This document shows positions 40,297-46,091 of a DNA stretch of 46,091 nucleotides, piece by piece. The translations under genes and the position numbers were made by a program. This stretch comes from CAZEVY01 sp964515555 (GTDB lineage Bacteria > Acidobacteriota > Terriglobia > Bryobacterales > Bryobacteraceae): NCBI GenBank assembly GCA_964515555.1, contig CAZEVY010000034.1, positions 1 to 46,091 of the forward strand. Direction: 5' to 3'. Below the pieces are notes generated by a model, which worked only from the letters and a program-made list of their open reading frames with translations, ran no database searches and was not told where the DNA came from. The first letter of the stretch is position 1; the number at the start of each line of letters is the position of its first letter.

Positions 40297-41949
40297 TCAG
40301 ACGAACTCGAACAGGATTGTGTGCTCGAAGGGAGTGTAGCCCGTGATGTAGAGGCTCGGGCCGGGCAGCTTCAGTTCCGCGCCGCGCACCTGCGTGTAGC
40401 GATGATCGGCGCGGGCCGGGCCGATTCGAATCGCGTCCCTCCCGACGCGCCACGTCGCCGACCGTCCGGCGAGCAGCCAGGAGTCGGCGACACCGTCGAC
40501 GGGCTGCGCGCCTGCGAGCTCGCCCTTGCCGCCGAGGTTGATCTCGATCGCAAGCGGGACATCGTTGGTGCCCGAGGCGCGGATGCGGACGGCGAAACCG
40601 CCGCGCTCTTCGGCTACGTCGGCCCGATACGCCATGCGGCAGACCTCGGTGCGGCGGCGGCCGTCGCGCAGCTCGTACCAGCTCGGAACGCCCGGAGGCT
40701 GTTTGCGGCCGTCGCCGAACGGCTGGTAGTAACCGGCGTCGAGCGCCTGCCCGAAGGTGTAGGCGGCGCCGCGCTTCTCGGCGCGCGTGGGGACGAATTG
40801 TCCTTTTCCGAAAAACGCCGCGGCCATGCGAACGCCGCTGACGATCGCCTGTCCGCGGCGGAACGTGAAGAGGCGGCTCGATCCGCCGAGAAGCAGGGTG
40901 GCGCTGGTCGCGCCGCGGCGAATGCGGGCGATGCCAAGGGCGGGGAAGTGTCGCTCGTAGTCGTCGGGCACGGGAGCGGGCTCGGGTCCGGCGGCGGAAA
41001 GCTCGGGGTACTCCATCATCTCGCCGAGGCTCGCCTGCTGCCCGCGAGCGAGCGTCTCGTACATCCCGTTGCCGTCGGTGGCGGCCAGATATCGCAGCGC
41101 GAGCCAGTAGTTCCGCATCCCTCCGCGCTCGTTCTGGTCCTGGCGTTGCGAGATTTCGGTGACGACCTCGTAGTCGGGATGCAGCAGGTACAGCATCGCG
41201 TTCAGGTTGCGGCGAACCGGGTCGAGCAGCTCGGGACGCTTGAGTTTCAGCGCTGTCACGACGAGGGCGCGGTTAACGATGCCGTTGTAGACGGCGGTGG
41301 AGCGCTCCGAGTACTGGCCGTCGGCGTCGATGTCGATGCCCTCGGCGAGCCAGTCGTCGACCCGGCGGATGTAGTCGGGATTCGGATAGAGCGCGTGCGC
41401 CTGCGCGAGCGCCGCGCAGTTCACCCAGCGATGGTTCGGCGTGTGGACGCCGCCGCGGGCAATCGCCCCGGCCGCGCGCCTGACGACGGGCTCCAGCAGC
41501 GCCTCGGTCTCGCGACTCCCCGCGCGGCGCGCGAGCGACGCCGCGCCCGCCAGCGAGTACATGGCGAAGGCGGTGTCGGGCGGCGAGTTGAAGTTGGTGA
41601 TGAGGAGGTCGATGTTGCCGTCGGGCGACGACTTGCGGCGGACGAAATCGAGCGCCAGCTTGAGGCGATCCATCACCGCGGCGCTGGCATGGTGCCGCGA
41701 GAGCGGCTGGAGTAGCGCCGTGGCGAAGGCGTGCACCGCACCGGCGGCGGTTCCGCCGTTGTGCAGACCGGCGGCGTCGGGGATGCCGCCCCGCCAGGGA
41801 CTCGCGCTGTCGGTCGTTTGCAGCTTCAGGTTCCGGTCGACGGCCTCGTCGTGCCGCGTGACCAGCTCGGAGGTGATCTTCCAGTACGGCTCGGCGGCGG
41901 CGAGCGCCATCGGCGCGGCGACGACGGCTCGGCGGGTGGGTCGAAACAT
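40297..41949 (-). CDS. Secreted protein resembling alpha/alpha-toroid polysaccharide-degrading enzymes
   Basis: 550 residues from the ATG at 41949; the frame continues open far upstream, but only antisense to the next gene. The start MFRPTRRAVVAAPMALAAAEPYW looks like a signal (Tat-like RR, then hydrophobic). The N-terminal half is a series of helices (MDRLKLALDFVRRK, AFAMYSLAGAASLARRAG, WVNCAALAQAHALYPNPDYI, YSERSTAVYNGIVNRALVV, NLNAMLYLLHPDYEVVTE), as in an alpha/alpha toroid, and the C-terminal third is beta-rich, as in heparinase- and alginate-lyase-like enzymes. I cannot assign catalytic residues; Tyr and His in the SERSTAVYNG and NHRWVNC regions are candidates. Divergent from a glycosyltransferase. 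Confidence 0.6.
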   Translation of the reverse strand: MFRPTRRAVVAAPMALAAAEPYWKITSELVTRHDEAVDRNLKLQTTDSASPWRGGIPDAAGLHNGGTAAGAVHAFATALLQPLSRHHASAAVMDRLKLALDFVRRKSSPDGNIDLLITNFNSPPDTAFAMYSLAGAASLARRAGSRETEALLEPVVRRAAGAIARGGVHTPNHRWVNCAALAQAHALYPNPDYIRRVDDWLAEGIDIDADGQYSERSTAVYNGIVNRALVVTALKLKRPELLDPVRRNLNAMLYLLHPDYEVVTEISQRQDQNERGGMRNYWLALRYLAATDGNGMYETLARGQQASLGEMMEYPELSAAGPEPAPVPDDYERHFPALGIARIRRGATSATLLLGGSSRLFTFRRGQAIVSGVRMAAAFFGKGQFVPTRAEKRGAAYTFGQALDAGYYQPFGDGRKQPPGVPSWYELRDGRRRTEVCRMAYRADVAEERGGFAVRIRASGTNDVPLAIEINLGGKGELAGAQPVDGVADSWLLAGRSATWRVGRDAIRIGPARADHRYTQVRGAELKLPGPSLYITGYTPFEHTILFEFV

Positions 41950-41973
41950 CGCTGTCAGCGTAACATGCCACCG

Positions 41974-41981
41974 TAGAATAG
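41974..41981. promoter_or_regulatory. Overlapping divergent -10 boxes
   Basis: On the plus strand TAGAAT (41974-41979) lies 9 bases before the TTG start of the GT9-like gene. On the minus strand the same bases supply TATTCT (41981-41976), upstream of the toroid-like gene. Use of one promoter would exclude the other. Confidence 0.4.
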
Positions 41982-41988
41982 AAGTTCC

Positions 41989-43155
41989 TTGCACCCGCTT
42001 ATCGAACGCGCGTTCCACGCCGACCCGGCCGTCGCCGCCGAGGCCAGCGCCACGCTGTTCCGCGACGTGGTCGAACCGCTCTCCGACTCCTTCGAGCCCG
42101 CCGATGTCGACCGCTACGTCGAGCTGTTCGCCCCCGCCATCGCCCGCGCTGTGCCCGACTACGATGCCCCGCAGCTCGTCGCGCGCTACCAGCGCATCCG
42201 CCGGCGGCGCCCCATCGCCGGAAACCCGCGCCGCGTCTTTGTGCTCTCGCGCGTGACCCTCGGCGCCGACATCGCCGTCACCAGCGTCGTCGTCGACGCC
42301 GCCAAGAAGCGATTCCCGTCGGCCGAGGTCTGCTTCGTCGGACCCCGCAAGTCCTGCGAGCTCTTCGAAGCCGACCCTCGACTGTCCTTCGTCGAAGCGC
42401 CCTATCCGCGCACCGGCGCCGTCGCCGACCGACTCGCCGTACGCGTGACGCTGCGCGCCGTCCTCGACGAACCCGATAGTCTTGTCCTCGATCCCGACTC
42501 GCGCCTCACACAACTCGGACTGCTGCCGGTCTGCGGGGAAGACCGTTACCACTTCTTCGAGAGCCGCTCCGCGGGCGCCGACGGCGAGGATTCGCTCGGC
42601 GATCTTGCGCGCCGATGGTGCCGCGACGTCCTGGGCGTCGACAATGCCACCGGCTTCATCGCGCCCGACCCATGCGAGGACGGCGCCGACATCGCCGTGA
42701 GTTTGGGCGTCGGCGAGAATCCGCGCAAACGCGTCGCCGACCCCTTCGAGGAGGAACTCCTGGCGTACCTCGGCGGCCTGGGCGCGAGTGTGCTCGTCGA
42801 CTTGGGCGCGGGCGGCGAGGAGGCGGATCGCGTGCGCCGCGCGATCGCGCGCTGCCCGGGCGCGCGCACCTGGGAGGGGTCGTTCGCCGCCTTCGCGGCC
42901 CGCATCGCACGCAGCCGTCTCTACGTCGGCTACGACTCGGCGGGACAGCACGCGGCCGCTGCCTGCGGCGTGCCCGTGGTGACGGTCTTCGCCGGACACC
43001 CGTCGTTGCGCATGCTGCACCGGTGGCGTGCTTCGGGTGCGGGGCCATCGCGCGTGGTGCCCGTCGACCACCCGGACCCGCGCCGCGTGCTGGAGGAAGC
43101 CGTCGCCGCGATCACGGCATTGCGGGCTCTTGTTTCGTCAGCGCCTTGGCGATGA
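41989..43155 (+). CDS. GT9-like glycosyltransferase-fold protein
   Basis: 388 residues from TTG at 41989, the only suitable start after the TAGAAT box. A helical N-terminus (LFRDVVEPLSDSFEPADVDRYVELFA) precedes a domain like the heptosyltransferase (GT9) family: FVLSRVTLGADIAVTSVVVDAAKKRFPSAEVCFV, in parts, as the N-terminal Rossmann unit, and RLYVGYDSAGQHAAAACGVPVVTVFAG as the donor-binding C-terminal motif (family consensus 'vG.DSG..H.AaA.g.P.v..Fg'). It may add a sugar to an envelope acceptor. The gene overlaps mscL tail to tail by 44 bases. Confidence 0.75.
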   Translation: MHPLIERAFHADPAVAAEASATLFRDVVEPLSDSFEPADVDRYVELFAPAIARAVPDYDAPQLVARYQRIRRRRPIAGNPRRVFVLSRVTLGADIAVTSVVVDAAKKRFPSAEVCFVGPRKSCELFEADPRLSFVEAPYPRTGAVADRLAVRVTLRAVLDEPDSLVLDPDSRLTQLGLLPVCGEDRYHFFESRSAGADGEDSLGDLARRWCRDVLGVDNATGFIAPDPCEDGADIAVSLGVGENPRKRVADPFEEELLAYLGGLGASVLVDLGAGGEEADRVRRAIARCPGARTWEGSFAAFAARIARSRLYVGYDSAGQHAAAACGVPVVTVFAGHPSLRMLHRWRASGAGPSRVVPVDHPDPRRVLEEAVAAITALRALVSSAPWR

Positions 43156-43462
43156 CGTACACGCAGAAGGCGACGATCACGAAGTCGACCACGCTGCCGA
43201 GGAAGGTCCCTACGTTGAGCGCGTTGATCACCTCCTTGCCGTCCGCGCCGACCGCCTTCGACAGCACCACCTTCGCTTCGCGCCAGGCGCCGCCGGGCAG
43301 CGCCAGGCTGATCACGGGCATGATGATGTCGGCGACCAGCGAGGCGACCACTTTCCCCACCGCACCGCCGATGATGACGCCGATCGCCAGGCCGATCACC
43401 TGGTTCTTCAGCAGGAACTCACGGAATCCTTGAATCACGTTCGCACCTCCAAGGTCAAACAT
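43112..43462 (-). CDS. mscL: Large-conductance mechanosensitive channel
   Basis: 116 residues. The amphipathic N-terminal helix and first membrane helix (FREFLLKNQVIGLAIGVIIGGAVGKVVASLVADIIMPVISL, in parts) are the MscL hallmark, with a periplasmic loop and a second membrane helix (VGTFLGSVVDFVIVAFCVYVIAKAL). The C-terminal cytoplasmic bundle is very short (TKQEPAMP). The homopentamer opens under membrane tension to release solutes. AGAGGT upstream of the ATG serves as ribosome binding site. Divergent from the hemerythrin gene with only 14 bases between starts. Confidence 0.95.
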   Translation of the reverse strand: MFDLGGANVIQGFREFLLKNQVIGLAIGVIIGGAVGKVVASLVADIIMPVISLALPGGAWREAKVVLSKAVGADGKEVINALNVGTFLGSVVDFVIVAFCVYVIAKALTKQEPAMP

Positions 43463-43476
43463 GATACCTCTATAAG

Positions 43477-43914
43477 ATGCTGCGCGACCCGAGCCTGGTC
43501 CCGTTGAGTCACCAGCACCAGCACGGCCTGGCTTTGTGCGTGCTGACCGACCGTTCGCTGGCCGCCGACCCGAGCCGCGAGAACGTCGAGCGCCTCGCGA
43601 AGAAGATAGTCGACGCCTTCGACGTTGAGCTCACGAATCACTTCGAGATTGAGGAACGCATCCTGTTTCCGGCATGCGATTCGCCGCTCGTCGCCGAGCT
43701 GGTTGCGCAACACCGGTGCCTGGAAGCATTGGCCGCCGGGATCCGCGACACGCCCACGGCGGACGCGTTGAGCCGTTTCACGGCGTTGCTGCGCGACCAC
43801 ATCCGGGTCGAGGAGAACGACTTGTTCGAGAGCGTCCAGAGAGCGCTCCCGCGCGCGGCGCTCGACGAACTCGGCCGGCGTATTGAGGAGAAAGGCGTCC
43901 GCGTCTGTTTATGA
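43477..43914 (+). CDS. Hemerythrin/HHE cation-binding protein
   Basis: 145 residues, a four-helix bundle. Candidate di-iron ligands are the histidines of PLSHQHQHGLAL, the HFEIEERILFP motif, QHRCLEAL and RDHIRVEENDLFE, in the order expected for the HHE family. Roles in O2, NO or iron handling are known for relatives but cannot be assigned here. Its stop overlaps the purC ATG (ATGA), so it is translationally linked to the purine gene, an unexpected pairing. Confidence 0.88.
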   Translation: MLRDPSLVPLSHQHQHGLALCVLTDRSLAADPSRENVERLAKKIVDAFDVELTNHFEIEERILFPACDSPLVAELVAQHRCLEALAAGIRDTPTADALSRFTALLRDHIRVEENDLFESVQRALPRAALDELGRRIEEKGVRVCL

Positions 43915-44813
43915 CACCTGCAATGCAACCCGAAGTCATCCTCCAAACCAACATGCCCGGCGTCGAGCTGCTGGCTCGCGGCAAGGTACGCGACAGCTAC
44001 GCCGTCGGCGCGAACCTGCTGCTGGTCGCCACCGACCGCATCTCCGCCTTCGATCACATCCTGCAAACCGGCATCCCCGGCAAGGGGCGCGTCCTCACGC
44101 AGCTCTCAATCTTCTGGTTCGACTTTCTGCGCGACGTCGTGCCCGTGCATTTCCTCACCGCCAACGTCGACGACTATCCCGACCCCCTGCCGCGTTACCG
44201 CTCGCAGCTCGAAGGCCGGTCGATGCTCGTGCGGCGCGCGAAGATGTTCGAGATCGAGTGCGTCGCGCGCGGATACTTGTCGGGCTCGGGCTGGAAGGAG
44301 TATCGGGCGAACGGAACTGTGTGCGGCATCCCATTGCCCTCCGGCCTGGTCGAGAGCGACCGTCTTCCGGAGCCCATCTTCACACCCGCTACGAAGGCGG
44401 CCACGGGCCACGACGAGAACATCAGCTTCGAGACGGCCGCGCGGATCGTCGGCGCTGAAACGGCGGCCCGTTTGCGCCAACTGACGCTCGAGATCTACTC
44501 ACGCGGCGCGCGGTACGCCGAGTCGCATGGGATCATACTGGCAGACACCAAGTTCGAGTTCGGGGTGGTCGACGGCGAGATCGTGCTCGCCGACGAAGTT
44601 CTCACGCCGGACTCCTCGCGCTTCTGGCCCAAGGACACCTACCAGCCCGGCGGCGCGCAGCCCTCCTACGACAAGCAGTACGTGCGCGACTATCTCGAGT
44701 CGATCCGCTGGAACAAAGAGCCGCCCGCGCCCGCGCTGCCTGCCGAAGTGGCGCAGAGGACCAGCGAGAAATACAAGGAAGCCTACCGCGCCCTGACCGG
44801 TAAGCCGCTGTGA
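43911..44813 (+). CDS. purC: Phosphoribosylaminoimidazole-succinocarboxamide synthase
   Basis: 300 residues (ATG at 43911; ATG at 43923 is also in frame). It joins CAIR and aspartate using ATP in purine synthesis. Family blocks: LLARGKVRDSYAVG, LLLVATDRISAFDH, KGRVLTQLSIFWF, EIECVARGYLSGSGWKEY, TPATKAATGHDENISFE, GIILADTKFEFGV, LADEVLTPDSSRFWP and KQYVRDYLES. The length is that of the ~300-residue form, longer than the ~240-residue type. It overlaps the genes on both sides (ATGA and GTGA), within a hemerythrin-purC-cvpA-HAD unit. Confidence 0.96.
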   Translation: MTPAMQPEVILQTNMPGVELLARGKVRDSYAVGANLLLVATDRISAFDHILQTGIPGKGRVLTQLSIFWFDFLRDVVPVHFLTANVDDYPDPLPRYRSQLEGRSMLVRRAKMFEIECVARGYLSGSGWKEYRANGTVCGIPLPSGLVESDRLPEPIFTPATKAATGHDENISFETAARIVGAETAARLRQLTLEIYSRGARYAESHGIILADTKFEFGVVDGEIVLADEVLTPDSSRFWPKDTYQPGGAQPSYDKQYVRDYLESIRWNKEPPAPALPAEVAQRTSEKYKEAYRALTGKPL

Positions 44814-45376
44814 ACAACTGGCTGGATTTCGTTTTGATCATCATCATGGTGGCGTCGGTCGCCTCGGGGCTGGCTCGCGGCTTCGCGCGGATCATCGTCG
44901 GCACGGCGGCGGCGCTGCTTGCGATTCTGCTCGCGATCTGGTTCTACGGCGCGGCGGGCGGATTCCTCTCGTCGTACGTGAGCCACCCGTCGATCGCCAA
45001 CCTGATCGGGTTCCTGATCGTCTTCGGCGGCGTGCTGATTCTCGGCGCGGTCGCCGGAAAGGCGCTCGCGCTGATGTTCAAGTGGGTGGGGCTGGGATGG
45101 CTGGACCGTGTGCTCGGCGGTGCGCTCGGTCTGGTGCGCGGGCTGCTCTTTGCGATGGCGGTGATCCTGATGCTGATGGCGTTCGCCAAGGAGCCGCCGC
45201 CGCGGTCGGTGGCGGAGTCGGCGATTGCACCGTATTTGGTGGAGGCGTCCGGAGTGCTGGCGATGATCGCTCCGCGCGAATTGCGTGAGGGCTTCGACCG
45301 CAGCTACGAGAAAGTCCGCGACTTCTGGCGCAAGGCGACCCGCGACGAGGTGCGCCAAGCCGAGCCGCGACCGTGA
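44810..45376 (+). CDS. CvpA-family membrane protein
   Basis: 188 residues from GTG at 44810, which overlaps the purC stop. Four membrane helices (LDFVLIIIMVASVASGLARG, IVGTAAALLAILLAIWFYG, LIGFLIVFGGVLILGAVAG, LVRGLLFAMAVILMLMAFA) with the GWLDRVLGGALGLVRG motif typical of CvpA. CvpA is linked to envelope homeostasis and, in enterobacteria, to a purF operon, so the purine neighbour fits. The C-terminal tail is charged, and its last residues (AEPRP) are encoded by a copy of the dispersed repeat. Confidence 0.88.
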   Translation: MNNWLDFVLIIIMVASVASGLARGFARIIVGTAAALLAILLAIWFYGAAGGFLSSYVSHPSIANLIGFLIVFGGVLILGAVAGKALALMFKWVGLGWLDRVLGGALGLVRGLLFAMAVILMLMAFAKEPPPRSVAESAIAPYLVEASGVLAMIAPRELREGFDRSYEKVRDFWRKATRDEVRQAEPRP

Positions 45377-45384
45377 GGGAGCGG
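45362..45384 (-). repeat. Copy of the dispersed CCGCTCCC-TCAC-GGTCGCGGCTC element spanning a stop/start overlap
   Basis: Both arms exact, middle TCAC. It contains the cvpA stop codon and the GTG start of the next gene, so here the element has become part of two coding sequences. Confidence 0.8.
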
Positions 45385-46056
45385 TTGCCTAGTTCTCCGC
45401 CGGTCGGTCTGCTCATCTTCGATCTGGACGGCACGCTCATCGACTCGCAGCTCGATCTCGCCAACTCGGTCAACGCGGCGCGGCGCCACCTCGGCCTGGA
45501 GCCGATCGCCAACGAGCGCGTCTACTCTTACGTCGGCGATGGCGCGCCCACGCTGATCCGGCGTGCGCTCGGCCCGCAGGCCACCGAGCAGCAGGTGCTC
45601 GAAGCGCTCGAGTTCTTCCTCTCCTGGTACCGCGACCACATGCTCGACAACACGCGCCTCTATGCGGGCGTCCGCGAAGCGCTTGACCGTCTCCACACCG
45701 CCGGCATCGCGATGGCGGTGCTCACCAACAAGCCGGTCCGCTTCAGCCAGGCGCTGGTCGAGGGGCTCGGCCTCGGCCGGCACTTCGCCCGCGTGTACGG
45801 CGGTAACAGCTTCGACCAGAAGAAGCCGCATCCCATCGGCGTCGACACGCTACTCGCCGAACTGGGAATCGCCCGCGAGCGCGCCATGATGGTCGGCGAC
45901 AGCGGGGTCGACGTGCGGACCGCGCGCAACGCGCGGATTCGCGCCTGCGGAGTTTCTTGGGGATTTCAGCCGGAGACTTTCGCGGCCGATCCGCCGGATT
46001 TCATCATCGGCGAGATGGGCGAACTCGCGGATCGAATATTTCTTTGGTCAGCGTGA
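45373..46056 (+). CDS. HAD-family phosphatase, phosphoglycolate phosphatase-like
   Basis: 227 residues from GTG at 45373, overlapping the cvpA stop as GTGA. The HAD motifs are complete: FDLDGTLIDS (nucleophile Asp17, Asp19), VLTNKP, Lys in QKKPHP and GDSGVDVRTARNA. The cap helices (LYAGVREALDRLHTAGIAMAV region and SYVGDGAPTLIRRAL) match phosphoglycolate phosphatase Gph, which salvages 2-phosphoglycolate. Related enzymes act on other phosphates, so the exact substrate is not certain. The 35 bases after the stop show nothing recognisable. Confidence 0.88.
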   Translation: MRERLPSSPPVGLLIFDLDGTLIDSQLDLANSVNAARRHLGLEPIANERVYSYVGDGAPTLIRRALGPQATEQQVLEALEFFLSWYRDHMLDNTRLYAGVREALDRLHTAGIAMAVLTNKPVRFSQALVEGLGLGRHFARVYGGNSFDQKKPHPIGVDTLLAELGIARERAMMVGDSGVDVRTARNARIRACGVSWGFQPETFAADPPDFIIGEMGELADRIFLWSA

Positions 46057-46091
46057 CGCAGGCGGAACGAAGTCCTTCCTGGCGCCGTGAC

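Noticed and set aside
40297..43071. A 924-codon version of the toroid-like protein
   Set aside because: The extra N-terminal part is antisense to the GT9-like gene; a signal-like start and the promoter place the real start at 41949.
1..46091. Prophage, insertion sequence or integrated element
   Set aside because: No transposase, integrase, phage structural gene or terminal repeat was recognised; the single tRNA gene shows no attachment-site duplication that I could find.

Overview
The window reads as a high-GC chromosomal scaffold from an Acidobacteriota bacterium, most likely order Bryobacterales (Solibacter-like). The evidence is an orphan copy of the 'Solibacter C-terminal' (TIGR03437-type) domain at 13601-13792, two very long Ser/Thr kinases carrying TolB/WD40-like propellers, an ECF sigma factor of the kinase-linked type, a TonB-type receptor with an N-terminal carboxypeptidase-regulatory-like domain, a cytochrome c/PHM-type copper protein and a subtilase with long Ig-like tails. 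One 100-N assembly gap (7112-7211) interrupts it. I see no prophage, insertion sequence or CRISPR array. Genes are tightly packed, and no stretch over 300 bases lacks a gene.

Layout. 1-2482: partial HAMP sensor kinase (-), pyrD (+), then a winged-helix regulator/membrane protein pair (-). 2608-7721: GMC oxidoreductase, MBL/beta-CASP nuclease, NTP/NDP-type transporter (cut by the gap) and the C-terminal part of an unrelated protein. 7760-10399: Ser/Thr kinase with propeller. 10478-13441 (-): RRM protein, then PIN/TRAM-ispD-ispF. 13601-15160 (-): tRNA-Leu(UAG), der and a domain remnant. 15272-17296: Gfo/Idh/MocA oxidoreductase and a PaaK-like protein, tail to tail. 17411-20360: cytochrome c/PHM protein, MGDG-synthase-like glycosyltransferase and DUF4279 protein with overlapping start/stop codons. 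20433-23802: MocR regulator, pdxS, pdxT and LMW phosphatase/arsenate reductase-like protein. 23835-27217: ECF sigma factor and its Ser/Thr kinase. 27257-30083 (-): tldE-tldD. 30127-34374 (-): subtilase. 34497-36596 (-): recG. 36729-40169 (-): TonB-dependent receptor. 40297-43155: divergent toroid-like secreted protein and GT9-like glycosyltransferase. 43112-46056: mscL (-), then hemerythrin, purC, cvpA and HAD phosphatase (+).

How it works together. Housekeeping functions (pyrimidine and purine steps, MEP isoprenoid steps, ribosome-assembly GTPase, PLP synthesis, RecG) are mixed with signalling and surface functions. The best candidate regulatory system is the ECF sigma factor followed at once by a transmembrane kinase with a propeller sensor. 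In sigma region 2, where canonical ECF factors are acidic, this protein has a Ser (S60), which suggests activation by phosphorylation.

Non-coding signals are the most unusual part. (1) A short dispersed element, CCGCTCCC-N3/4-GGTCGCGGCTC, occurs about eight times, almost always between genes, once as a head-to-head hairpin. (2) A strict 7-base-period array (TCAGTNN) faces an inverted partner between the RRM and PIN genes. (3) The CCA end of tRNA-Leu overlaps the der start codon by one base. (4) Several genes have a TANNNT -10 hexamer only 5-9 bases before the start codon, which implies leaderless mRNAs. (5) A 22-bp palindrome sits on the -35 region of the MocR gene.
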